In this document: in pieces, positions 53,791 through 61,942 of the stretch | Position numbering within the stretch: the stretch's first letter is position 1 | Layout of the letters: every line of letters begins with the position of its first letter | Assembly: GCF_022846655.1 (NCBI RefSeq) | Contig: NZ_AP025667.1 | Span: 6,361,001 to 6,425,000 of the forward strand | Length of the DNA stretch: 64,000 bases | From: Streptomyces seoulensis | GTDB taxonomy: Bacteria > Actinomycetota > Actinomycetes > Streptomycetales > Streptomycetaceae | Direction: 5' to 3' | The notes under the pieces: model-generated | Told to the model about the DNA's origin: nothing | The model's database searches: none | Seen by the model: the letters and a program-made list of their open reading frames with translations, nothing else | Made by a program: the position numbers and the translations under genes

Positions 53791-54440
53791 CAGCCCTCAC
53801 CGCCCTGCTGCTCGGCGGCCTTCGCGCGGGCCTCCGGGGACGGGCCGAAGGTGTCGTCCAGGAACTGGTCGTACTCCTTGTCCGACACGCCCAGCGCACC
53901 GTGCATGTTCTCCGGCGTGACAGGGATCGTGCCGATCAGGGGTGCCGTCATCGCGTCCCGGCCCGCGTCCTTCCAGCCCTGCTTGCTGTTCTCCCACGCC
54001 TGCTCGAAGGACTCCTGCGAATAGTCCACCGTCCGGCCGGACTCGGCGATGTCCCCCCAGCCCATCTTCTCGACGTCCTCCTCGGAGGCGTACGGGTTGC
54101 CCACCGCCGAGTTGGCCACGATCTTCACGCTGCCCTTGAGGTACTGCTCGGTCTCGTAGTACGTCCCCGCCGACAGGTTCGTCTTCTGCGCGAAGGCGTT
54201 GCCCTCCGCGACCAGGGCGCGCACGCCCCACTCCCAGCGCTCGCAGAACGTCTTCAGCTCACCCGTCAGACCCTCATGACCCAACTCCAGCCCCGACAGG
54301 GCGATGCCGGAGAAACCACGGCCCGCGCCGGCCTGGCCGGCCATGCCCAGCTCGCCCAGTTCACCCAGCGCCTCCGTCAGGCCCTTGGCGATCTCCTCCA
54401 GACCCTGCGCCTGGAGATCCATCCCGCCCTCACCACTCAC
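53790..54440 (-). CDS. Helical protein of the toxin locus
   Basis: 216 residues from a GTG at 54440 that overlaps the SseB-like stop as GTGA. MDLQAQGLEEIAKGLTEALG is an ESX/WXG-like helical start; the later part ends near GPSPEARAKAAEQQ. May be a partner or chaperone for the toxin. The longer frame upstream overlaps another gene and is not used. Confidence 0.6.
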   Translation of the reverse strand: MSGEGGMDLQAQGLEEIAKGLTEALGELGELGMAGQAGAGRGFSGIALSGLELGHEGLTGELKTFCERWEWGVRALVAEGNAFAQKTNLSAGTYYETEQYLKGSVKIVANSAVGNPYASEEDVEKMGWGDIAESGRTVDYSQESFEQAWENSKQGWKDAGRDAMTAPLIGTIPVTPENMHGALGVSDKEYDQFLDDTFGPSPEARAKAAEQQGGEG

Positions 54441-54895
54441 AGCGCACCCCCGTGCCGCGTCTCGTCGCCCAGGTCCACCGCCGCGCCGTCCGGCACGATC
54501 CCCACGACCGGCGGGAACACCACCCCGTCCGAACCGTCCGCACAGTCCAGCGCCACCCCGCACGGCACCCCGGCCGCAGGCACCGCCACGTCCAGCAGAC
54601 GCGCACCCAGGATCCGCTGATACGCCCACTCACGCGCCGACTCCCCCCGCGCGGTCGCGTACCGGGCGAGAGCCTGCTCGTCGGAGAAGGCCAGGATGAA
54701 GCGGATGCCGTTGAAGTCGGCTGTCAGCAGCGCTCGTTCGCTGCCCTGATCGGTACCCAGCGGTACGAGAACGGGGGTACGGCGGAACTCACCGAGCAGC
54801 TCATCGAACTCTCTTTTGCGAGCGCGCACTTCCGCCCGGGCGAGCGCACCGCCCGCTGCACCGTTGTCTGCCGTGCCGTCCCCGTACTCAGACAT
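54437..54895 (-). CDS. SseB-family protein
   Basis: 152 residues. EFDELLGEFRRTPVLVPLGT, then RFILAFSDEQALARY are the SseB N-terminal domain pattern. Such proteins stand at the head of Streptomyces toxin/T7SS gene strings. Head of a four-step coupled run to the toxin. Confidence 0.72.
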   Translation of the reverse strand: MSEYGDGTADNGAAGGALARAEVRARKREFDELLGEFRRTPVLVPLGTDQGSERALLTADFNGIRFILAFSDEQALARYATARGESAREWAYQRILGARLLDVAVPAAGVPCGVALDCADGSDGVVFPPVVGIVPDGAAVDLGDETRHGGAL

Positions 54896-54952
54896 GCGCC
54901 CATCATCACTACTGCGATCTGGGGGAACAAGTTCGTATCCGTCACACCCTTG

Positions 54953-55378
54953 TCACGGGGATTCCCCGTCGGTGTAGGCCGACAGGGCTGCGAGATAGGC
55001 GATTTCGGCGGTCGCCGCAACGGTGATGCCGGGGGCGGCCAGGTGGACGGTGACTCCGGTGCCCGCTGCCTCCAGGACCAGGTCCGCGGTGATCTCGGTG
55101 CCGAAGCCGTGGAGGGTGAGGGTACGGAGACCGCTGAAGGACAGTGTGATCTGGACGGTGTTGAAGCCCTTGGCCGCCCACTTGAGGGGAGGGTCGGCCG
55201 GGAAGGTCGAGAGGTCCAGGCGAAGGGTGAGGGCGGGGCCCTCCTCGTGCAGGGTGAGCTGCCTGAGGCGTACGGCGGTGAGGGGTGGGAGCCGCTCGCC
55301 GTAAACCGCTTTCAGGCCCTGGGGGTTGAGGATGAGCGCGGTCCAGGCCTCCGGGGCGGTCATGTTGTCACTCGTCAT
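54953..55378 (-). CDS. Imm50-like protein of unknown role
   Basis: 141 residues from the ATG at 55378, whose ATGA overlaps the fluC stop. WTALILNPQGLKAVYGERLPPL and the strand pattern LRQLTLHEEGPALTLRLDL fit Imm50-type proteins. Function outside immunity is possible because it is co-translated with a fluoride channel. Confidence 0.55.
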   Translation of the reverse strand: MTSDNMTAPEAWTALILNPQGLKAVYGERLPPLTAVRLRQLTLHEEGPALTLRLDLSTFPADPPLKWAAKGFNTVQITLSFSGLRTLTLHGFGTEITADLVLEAAGTGVTVHLAAPGITVAATAEIAYLAALSAYTDGESP

Positions 55379-55749
55379 CCCCACACCGCCTCCGCGAGCG
55401 CCGTCCCCATGAAGGCCGCGCCCAGGCCCGCCGCGACGCTCGCCGCCACGTTGGCCGCGGCAAGGTAACGGGTGCCGGTCTCGGTCAGGCGGAGGGTCTC
55501 GTAGGAGAAGGTGGAGTACGTGGTGAGGGCGCCGCACAGGCCCGTGCCGATGAGGAGTTGGACGTGGGAGGAGGCGGCGCCCGCGGTGACGGCGCCGGTC
55601 AGCAGGCCCAGGATGAGGCAGCCGAGGACGTTCACGGTGAGGGTGCCCCAGGGGAAGGCGGCGTCGTGGCGTTTCTGCACGGCGCGGTCGGTGAGGTAGC
55701 GCAGCGGGGCTCCGGCCATGCCGCCGACGATCACCAGCAGCCAGTTCAC
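55375..55749 (-). CDS. crcB: Fluoride channel FluC/CrcB, second subunit
   Basis: 124 residues, four transmembrane helices. GGMAGAPLRY, FPWGTLTVNVLGC and GLCGALTTYSTFSYE are the Fluc signatures. Paired with a second copy 44 bases upstream, the heterodimeric arrangement frequent in Gram-positives. Exports fluoride. Confidence 0.9.
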   Translation of the reverse strand: MNWLLVIVGGMAGAPLRYLTDRAVQKRHDAAFPWGTLTVNVLGCLILGLLTGAVTAGAASSHVQLLIGTGLCGALTTYSTFSYETLRLTETGTRYLAAANVAASVAAGLGAAFMGTALAEAVWG

Positions 55750-55792
55750 GCCTTCTCCTCCTCGCCGGCGGCGCCCGTCGGCCTCGCCGTGG

Positions 55793-56275
55793 TCATCGCT
55801 GCCTCCAGGCCAGGACGCGGCGCGTGAGGACGGCCGCGAGTCCGACGGCGCCGAGGGCCGCGATCAGGGTCGTGGCCAGGTAGGCGAGGGCGGTGCGGGC
55901 CTCCCCGGCGTCCACCAGCCGTTCGATCTCGACGGCGTACGTGGAGAACGTGGTGAAGCCGCCCAGCACGCCGGTGCCGAAGAACGGCCGGACCAGCCGG
56001 TGCGCCGTCCACACCTCGCTGATCAGCACCATGAAGACGCCGATGACCGCGCAGCCGGTCACATTGACCAGCAGGGTGGTCCACGGGAAGCCGGGGCTGG
56101 GGACCGGCCACAGCAGCGAGGCCGCGTAGCGGAGGGTCGCGCCGATGCCGCCGCCGAGCGCGACCACGGCCACGACCGGGCCCTGCCCCCGCCACGCTTC
56201 CTGCCGCTGGGCGGAGGAGCGCAGGTCGATGTCGGGGTCGACGGGTTCGTTCGTGGTGGGCCGTGGGGGTGTCAT
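55793..56275 (-). CDS. crcB: Fluoride channel FluC/CrcB, first subunit
   Basis: 160 residues from the ATG at 56275. GGGIGATLRYAAS, TTLLVNVTGC and GVLGGFTTFSTYAVE are Fluc motifs after a Pro-rich N-terminal extension of ~45 residues. First gene of the unit; a candidate fluoride riboswitch lies 55 bases upstream. Confidence 0.9.
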   Translation of the reverse strand: MTPPRPTTNEPVDPDIDLRSSAQRQEAWRGQGPVVAVVALGGGIGATLRYAASLLWPVPSPGFPWTTLLVNVTGCAVIGVFMVLISEVWTAHRLVRPFFGTGVLGGFTTFSTYAVEIERLVDAGEARTALAYLATTLIAALGAVGLAAVLTRRVLAWRQR

Positions 56276-56328
56276 GGGCGTACGTCTCCTACTCGCCGGG
56301 GCCCGCGCAGGCGGGCGTGCTCCATCGC

Positions 56329-56390
56329 AAGTAGGGACTGTCGGCGGCCTCGGTGCCGCGGTTCGGGTACGGCGAGCCCCACCGCCGTGC
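56329..56390 (-). promoter_or_regulatory. Candidate fluoride riboswitch (crcB motif)
   Basis: On the minus strand GGCGGTGGGGCTCGCC (P1-like helix GGCG/CGCC) is followed by GAACCGC and, after about 15 bases, AGTCCCTAC. GGGGCT of the loop can pair with AGTCCC (one G-T), the pseudoknot expected of the crcB RNA. It ends about 55 bases before a fluC start. Read by eye, not by a covariance model. Confidence 0.6.
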
Positions 56391-56452
56391 CGCACGGGTC
56401 AGGCGCGGCCGGTCATCAGGGTATCGCGGGGTCCTGGCGGGTCGCGGTGCGG

Positions 56453-57229
56453 CTACGACGGGGTCAGTGGGAGGTCGTCCGTGAAGGCGTTGACCGGCTG
56501 GGCGATGGGACGGGTCTCGTGGACGTCGAGCGCGGCCTCGGCGCTCCTGGTGCCGAGGCGGCCCGCCGGGTGCCAGGTACCGGTGACGGCGAGCCAGGTG
56601 TCGGCGGGCGGGGCGTCGGTTCCGTACACGCGGACCTTGACCGTCTGGGAGTCGGCGGCGCAGCAGGTGAAGATGATCCGGGTCAGGTACCAGCCGCCGC
56701 CGGGCCCGGCCGGGGTGACGAACCCGGTGAGCCGGACCTGCCTGCCCCTGATCGCCTGCGTGGGGTCCTGCTGGACGCGCTTGGTGAAGCCGGTGAGGGT
56801 CAGGGGGAGCGGGGAGGTCGCGGGGAGCCTGTCGAATCGTTGCCGCGCGGTGGTCGTCACCGGTTTCCCGCCCGAGTGCGCGGCCGTGTAGGCGCCGAGC
56901 GCGGGCGGGGCGAACGCCAGCAGGCTCACGGCGGGGAGGGCGAGGAGCCAGGCGACCCGGGGCGCGGCGGAGTGGTCGTGGCCGTGCTCGTGGGCGCGCG
57001 CGTGCCCGTGTTCGTGTCCCTGTCCGTGCCCGTGTCCGGGGGGCTCCGGTCGGCGCAGGTCGAGGTACGCGTTCACCGCGCCGAGCAGCAGGAGGACGGC
57101 GCCGGAGGCGATCAGGACGGGGCGCAGACCCTCCTTGACGTAGCGCAGGTAGAGGTCGGTGAAGAGGGCCGTGTGCAGCAGGCCGGCGCCGATGAGGGCG
57201 AGCAGTGCGGTCTGGGCGAGGCGTCTCAC
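56453..57229 (-). CDS. TIGR03943-type putative permease subunit, copy 1
   Basis: 258 residues from a GTG at 57229 that overlaps the permease stop (GTGA). Two N-terminal helices (LAQTALLALIGAGLLH, VLIASGAVLLLLG), a long His-rich loop (HGHGQGHEHGHARAHEHGHD) and the CCAAD motif define the family. The His stretch suggests metal binding. Partner of the upstream permease. Confidence 0.83.
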   Translation of the reverse strand: MRRLAQTALLALIGAGLLHTALFTDLYLRYVKEGLRPVLIASGAVLLLLGAVNAYLDLRRPEPPGHGHGQGHEHGHARAHEHGHDHSAAPRVAWLLALPAVSLLAFAPPALGAYTAAHSGGKPVTTTARQRFDRLPATSPLPLTLTGFTKRVQQDPTQAIRGRQVRLTGFVTPAGPGGGWYLTRIIFTCCAADSQTVKVRVYGTDAPPADTWLAVTGTWHPAGRLGTRSAEAALDVHETRPIAQPVNAFTDDLPLTPS

Positions 57230-58263
57230 AGCAGCGCGCCTCCGATCAGGGCGCTGGCGGCGACGGCGACGACCGTGGTCGCGGCGGAGAAGCGTACGGC
57301 GAAGGCGCGGCCGAAGGTGCCTGCCTGAAGGGCGATCAGCTTCAGGTCCACCATGGGGCCGACCACCATGAAAGCGAGCCGGGCCGTGGGTGAGAAGCCT
57401 GTGAGCGAGGCCGCCACGAAGGCGTCGGCCTCCGAGCAGACGGCCAGCAGGACAGCGAGTCCGGCGAGGAACAGCACGGAGAGCCAGGGCGAGCCGGAGA
57501 AGGTGTCGAGCACCGAGCGCGGTACGGCGACGTTGAAGGTGGCCGCCGCCATCGCGCCGAGCACCAGGAAGCCCCCGGCGTGCAGGAAGTCGTGCTGGAA
57601 GCCCTGGCGGAACTCGGTCCAGCGGCTGTGCCCGTGCTGGTGGCCGGTGTGCCGTACGGCCGGGCGCAGCCACTTCTCCTTGCCGAGGCAGAGCCACAGC
57701 CAGCCCATCACGGCGGCGGTGGCCAGCGAGGCGACCAGCCGGGCGACGACCATGGCGGGGTTGCCGGGGAAGGCGACCGCCGTGGCGGTGAGCACGATCG
57801 GGTTGATCGCGGGCGCGGACAGCAGGAAGGCGAAGGCCGCGGCCGGGGTGACGCCCCGCCGGATCAGGCTGTTGGCGACCGGCACGGACGCGCACTCGCA
57901 CCCCGGCAGGACCGCGCCCGCGAGCCCCGCCACCGGCACGGCGAGCGCGGCCCGCCTGGGCAGCACGCGGGTGAACAGGTCGGCCGGGACGAAGGCGTTG
58001 ATCGCGCCGGACAGCACGGTGCCGAGGATCAGGAACGGCAGCGCCTGCACGGTGATCGCCAGACAGACGGTGCGCCACGCCTGGACGGCGGGCCGGTCGA
58101 GCACCCCGGCGCGGGCGAGCAGCAGCACCGTGATCCCTACGGCCGCCCCGGCGGTGAGGGCGAGCAGGAGACGTACGGGGCTGGGGCGGGCCGGTGGGGC
58201 GGTGGGGGTGGCTACCGTCGCCGTCCCGTCGACCACTCCCACCAGCTCATCCGTTTTTCCCAT
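57226..58263 (-). CDS. Permease (DUF318/YraQ type), copy 1
   Basis: 345 residues from the ATG at 58263. About eight membrane helices; family motif GCECASVPVANSLIRRGV, with SAPAINPIVLT and CSEADAFVAASLTGF. The transported solute is not known; the linked His-rich partner points to a metal. Head of the operon. Confidence 0.85.
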   Translation of the reverse strand: MGKTDELVGVVDGTATVATPTAPPARPSPVRLLLALTAGAAVGITVLLLARAGVLDRPAVQAWRTVCLAITVQALPFLILGTVLSGAINAFVPADLFTRVLPRRAALAVPVAGLAGAVLPGCECASVPVANSLIRRGVTPAAAFAFLLSAPAINPIVLTATAVAFPGNPAMVVARLVASLATAAVMGWLWLCLGKEKWLRPAVRHTGHQHGHSRWTEFRQGFQHDFLHAGGFLVLGAMAAATFNVAVPRSVLDTFSGSPWLSVLFLAGLAVLLAVCSEADAFVAASLTGFSPTARLAFMVVGPMVDLKLIALQAGTFGRAFAVRFSAATTVVAVAASALIGGALL

Positions 58264-58375
58264 TTTCACTCCGGATGTCGGTGTTCGGCCGACGATAAGC
58301 GAGGGGCGTGCGCGCGGCGGGGCGCACACGCCGTCTCGCCTCCGGATCACCCGGCGAAGGGGCCGGGCCGGCGGC

Positions 58376-58849
58376 TCAGGCGAACTGGCCGACCTGGTAG
58401 TCGCCGGCGGGCATGCGGAGCATGACGTTCATGCGGTTGTAGGCGTTGATGAGGCCGATGAGGAAGACCAGGGCGGCGAGCTGGTCCTCGTCGTAGTGCT
58501 TGGCGGCGTTCGCCCACGCCTCGTCGGTGACGGCGCCCGGCACGTCGGCCATGCGGGTGCCCTGCTCGGCCAGTTCGAGGGCGGCGCGCTCGGCGTCGGT
58601 GAACACGGTGGCCTCGCGCCAGGCGGCGACCAGGTTCAGCCGCTGCTGGGTCTCGCCCGCGTGCGCCGCCTCCTTGGTGTGCATGTCGAGGCAGAAGCCG
58701 CAGCCGTTGATCTGGCTGGCGCGGATCTTCACGAGCTCCTGGGTGGCGGCGGGGAGGGTGGAGTCCGAGACCACCTTTCCGGCCGAGTTGATGTGCTTGA
58801 TGACCTTGGCGGCCGCCGGGACGGCGAAGGGGTTCAGACGAGCGTCCAT
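58376..58849 (-). CDS. Carboxymuconolactone decarboxylase/AhpD-family protein
   Basis: 157 residues from the ATG at 58849. The redox motif GCGFCLDMHTKEA (C-x2-C-x3-H type) after LVKIRASQIN is that of AhpD-like peroxidases. Expected role in peroxide or lipoyl-linked detoxification. Confidence 0.88.
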   Translation of the reverse strand: MDARLNPFAVPAAAKVIKHINSAGKVVSDSTLPAATQELVKIRASQINGCGFCLDMHTKEAAHAGETQQRLNLVAAWREATVFTDAERAALELAEQGTRMADVPGAVTDEAWANAAKHYDEDQLAALVFLIGLINAYNRMNVMLRMPAGDYQVGQFA

Positions 58850-59087
58850 TGCTGCACTCCTGTGATCCGGTGATCCGGTTGCGGGGGATTCACGGTTACG
58901 ACGGCCGGGGCGGCTCGGGTGTGACATGTGTGGGGGTGACCTGCGTCATGGGGCCACATAGGGTCCGGGCACCTGGAATCCCCTGGGAATGTGTGCACGA
59001 GAGACACATGGGGCGCACACAGTCTTCCGAAAGCCCCGTTACGGTGGCGGCGCCTCACCCGCGCCCGTCGACCCAGGAAGACCGCGA

Positions 59088-59984
59088 ATGGACTACTGCT
59101 CCGCCTGCCGTCGGCATCTGAACGGCGCCCTGGTCTGCCCCGGCTGCGGCGACTGCGCCTCCCCGGACCTGGCTCCGATGCCGGTCCGGCCGAGCACGTA
59201 CGCCGTCCGGCGGCCCGGCGAGGAGGACGCGGCCCCGTCGCGCAACGGCAGGTCGGCGCCCCCGCCGATCGCTCCGCGTCCGCAGCCCCCGGCCGAGGTG
59301 GCCACGGGCAGCGGCCGTGCGGCGCGGCGCCGTGAGCAGACCCGCTGGAGGAAGACCCGCCGCCGGGCCGTACTGGCGGCCGCCGTCACCCTGGTCGGCG
59401 GCGGCCTCACCTTCGCCGCGCTGAACCACCAGCCGACCGACCGCACCCGGCCCACGGCGGCACAGGCCGAGCGCCCGATGGGTGGTACGGGCCCCGAGGC
59501 CACGGCGGGCCTGCCGGTACCCACGCGCTCCCCGGCCCACGGCTCGGCCGCCCCGAGCAGCCCCCCGCGCACGGGCGACGGCAAGTCCACGGCACCCTCG
59601 GCGCCCCGCGGCACGACCCCCGCCGCGCCGCGCACCGCCTCCCCGGAGCCGTCCGAGCCGTCCCGCTCCGCGTCGCACTCCGCCCTGCCGCACTCCCGGT
59701 CGCTGCTCCCCCTCCCCCACAGCGCCGCGCCGGACTCCGCCACACCGTCCTCGCCGTCGGCCCCGACGGAGCAGTCCCCCACCCCGGCCGGGAGCACCCC
59801 CGCGCCCACCCCGGACACCACGACGGATTCCCCCAGCGCGCCCCCGTCGACGACCCCGGCGTCCCAGCCCCCGTCCTCGGCCCCGGCGTCCCCCTCTCAG
59901 TCGGCCTCACGGTCGGCGTCACCGTCGGCCGCACCCTCGGCGTCCCCCTCCCGCCTCTGCCTCCTGGTCGTCTGCCTGGGCTGA
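59088..59984 (+). CDS. Zinc-ribbon-start membrane protein with long Ser/Pro tail
   Basis: 298 residues from the ATG at 59088 (AGGAAG upstream). MDYCSACRRHLNGALVCPGC is a C-x2-C...C-x2-C zinc ribbon. One membrane helix about residues 95-115 (RAVLAAAVTLVGGGLTFAAL) after an Arg-rich stretch, then ~180 residues of Pro/Ser/Thr-rich, presumably exterior, sequence ending LCLLVVCLG. Known as a type in Streptomyces but without function. Confidence 0.7.
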   Translation: MDYCSACRRHLNGALVCPGCGDCASPDLAPMPVRPSTYAVRRPGEEDAAPSRNGRSAPPPIAPRPQPPAEVATGSGRAARRREQTRWRKTRRRAVLAAAVTLVGGGLTFAALNHQPTDRTRPTAAQAERPMGGTGPEATAGLPVPTRSPAHGSAAPSSPPRTGDGKSTAPSAPRGTTPAAPRTASPEPSEPSRSASHSALPHSRSLLPLPHSAAPDSATPSSPSAPTEQSPTPAGSTPAPTPDTTTDSPSAPPSTTPASQPPSSAPASPSQSASRSASPSAAPSASPSRLCLLVVCLG

Positions 59985-60005
59985 CGCCCCGCGAAATCGG
60001 ACACC

Positions 60006-60040
60006 GTCAGCCCCCGCCCCGGCCCGAGGCAGGGGCTGAC
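60006..60040. terminator. Hairpin between convergent genes
   Basis: GTCAGCCCC (60006-60014) pairs with GGGGCTGAC (60032-60040), with further GCC/GGC pairing inside. Between the zinc-ribbon gene and the second TIGR03943 copy. Confidence 0.7.
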
Positions 60041-60105
60041 GCTCTCGAGGAGGCCGGAGCCCCCTCAAGAGCCGGGCGCCGCAGCCAAGCCGGCCCCGCG
60101 TCGCC

Positions 60106-60816
60106 TCACTTGTTCCACGTCTCGTCATAAGGGTCGGCCGGAGCGGGCACCGGGCGGGCCGACGTGACCCGGAGATACGGGATCGGCCCGTTGTTGACCG
60201 GGTCGCGCGTCACGCGGGACGCGTACTCCCCCGTCACCTCCATCCACGCGTCCGGCCGCAGCACCGGCGGGAGTTGGCCCGTCAGGCCGATCTTGACCGG
60301 CTGGGCGTCGGCCGCGCAGCAGTTGAGGGCCATGCGGACCAGGTACGGGGTGCCGTGCGCGTCCAGGGCGAGGAAGCCGGTGACGCGGACGGTGCGGCCG
60401 CGCAGGGTGTGGCCGTAGGCGGCGCGGGAGGCGTAGTCGACGACGCTCAGCCGGACGGGGTCCTTGGCGGGCAACGGGTCCAGACCGTACGGGGGTTGGA
60501 GTGCCGTACCCGTGCGCACCGCGCTGTAGGAGCCGAGGGCGGGCGGGGCGATGAGGATGAGGGCGAGCACGGGCAGCACCAGGAGCCAGGCCACGCGCGG
60601 CTCGGGGTGACCCCCATGAGCCCCATGAGCCCCATGAGCCCGCTTCCGCTCGTACCAGACCGTCGTCAGCGCGGCCGCGACCAGGACCACCCCCGCCGCC
60701 AACAGCAGCGGCTGCAACCCGGACTTGACGTACCGGAGATACAGATCGGTCGTCCCCGCGTGCAGCAGCGCTCCGCCGAGCAGGAACATCACGGCGGCCT
60801 GCGCCTGGCGGTTCAC
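60106..60816 (-). CDS. TIGR03943-type putative permease subunit, copy 2
   Basis: 236 residues from a GTG at 60816 overlapping the permease stop (GTGA). Same layout as copy 1: two helices, a shorter His stretch (HGAHGAHGGH) and NCCAADAQPVKI. The shorter loop may mean weaker or different metal handling. Confidence 0.83.
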   Translation of the reverse strand: MNRQAQAAVMFLLGGALLHAGTTDLYLRYVKSGLQPLLLAAGVVLVAAALTTVWYERKRAHGAHGAHGGHPEPRVAWLLVLPVLALILIAPPALGSYSAVRTGTALQPPYGLDPLPAKDPVRLSVVDYASRAAYGHTLRGRTVRVTGFLALDAHGTPYLVRMALNCCAADAQPVKIGLTGQLPPVLRPDAWMEVTGEYASRVTRDPVNNGPIPYLRVTSARPVPAPADPYDETWNK

Positions 60817-61832
60817 AGCAGCACCGCCCCGGTCAGCAGCGCGCCCGCGACGGCCAGCGTGAAGGTCGCCGGGGCGAAACGCAGCGCGAAGCCGCGGCCG
60901 AAGGTGCCCGCCTGCATGGCGAACAGCTTGAGGTCGATCATCGGGCCCACCACCAGGAACACCAGCTTGGCCGTCGGGGAGAAGTCGGTCAGCGAGGCCG
61001 CGACGAACGCGTCCGCCTCCGAGCAGATGGACAGCACCACGGCGAGGACGGCGAGCGCGAGGACGGCGAGGAAGGGGTTGCCCGCGGCCGTACGCAGCCA
61101 CTCCGCCGGAGCCACCGCCTTCAGCGTGGCCGCGGCCATCGCGCCCACCACCAGGAAGCCGCCCGCGTGCATGATGTCGTGGCGCACGGAGTTCCAGAAC
61201 GTCTCCGCCTTCGTGGCGCCCTCGTGCGCGCCGTGCGCGGGCGGGCGCAGCCAGTCGGCGCGGCCGAGCCGCTGCCAGAGCCAGCCCATCGCGCAGGCCA
61301 CGAGCAGGCTCGCGGCGAACCGGGCGAGGACCATCTCCGGGGCGTTCGGGAAGGCGACGGCCGTGGCGGTGAGCACGATCGGGTTGATCGCGGGCGCGGA
61401 CAGCAGGAACGCCAGCGCGGCCGCCGGGGTCACCCCCCGCCGCACCAGCGCGCCCGCCACCGGCACCGACGCGCACTCGCACCCCGGCAGCACCGCGCCC
61501 GCCAGCCCGGCGACGGGGACGGCGAGAGCGGGACGGCTCGGCAGGGCGCGGGCGAAGAAGGCGGGCGGTACGAAGACGGCGATGGCGGCGGAGAGCAGGA
61601 CCCCGAGCACCAGGAAGGGCAGCGCCTGCACGGTCACGGCGACGAACACCGTGGTCCAGCTCTGCATCACCGGGGTGCCGAGCGCGCCCCGGATCGGCGC
61701 CTGGGCGAGTACGGCGAGCAGGAGCACCAGGGTCAGTACGAGCGGGGAGCTGAGCCTGCCGCCGCCGGGCCGTCCGCCGGGCGATGCGGTCCCCGACTCC
61801 GCGCCGGGCGGGGCGTCTTCGGTGATGGCCAC
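60813..61832 (-). CDS. Permease (DUF318/YraQ type), copy 2
   Basis: 339 residues from a GTG at 61832 with GGAGG 11 bases upstream; the frame continues further up without a better start. Same motifs as copy 1, GCECASVPVAGALVRRGV, SAPAINPIVLT and CSEADAFVAASLTDF. Copies 1 and 2 are separated by two unrelated genes and both keep the overlap with their partner, indicating duplication of the whole operon. Confidence 0.85.
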   Translation of the reverse strand: MAITEDAPPGAESGTASPGGRPGGGRLSSPLVLTLVLLLAVLAQAPIRGALGTPVMQSWTTVFVAVTVQALPFLVLGVLLSAAIAVFVPPAFFARALPSRPALAVPVAGLAGAVLPGCECASVPVAGALVRRGVTPAAALAFLLSAPAINPIVLTATAVAFPNAPEMVLARFAASLLVACAMGWLWQRLGRADWLRPPAHGAHEGATKAETFWNSVRHDIMHAGGFLVVGAMAAATLKAVAPAEWLRTAAGNPFLAVLALAVLAVVLSICSEADAFVAASLTDFSPTAKLVFLVVGPMIDLKLFAMQAGTFGRGFALRFAPATFTLAVAGALLTGAVLL

Positions 61833-61942
61833 GGCTGGGATACCTCCGGCTGGGTGCGGCTGCTCTGCGGTACGCGGCCGCCGGTGGGCCCGTTCAGGCG
61901 TTGGCTGGAACCGTCCGCCTTCTTGGGGCAGTCTTTCCCCTC

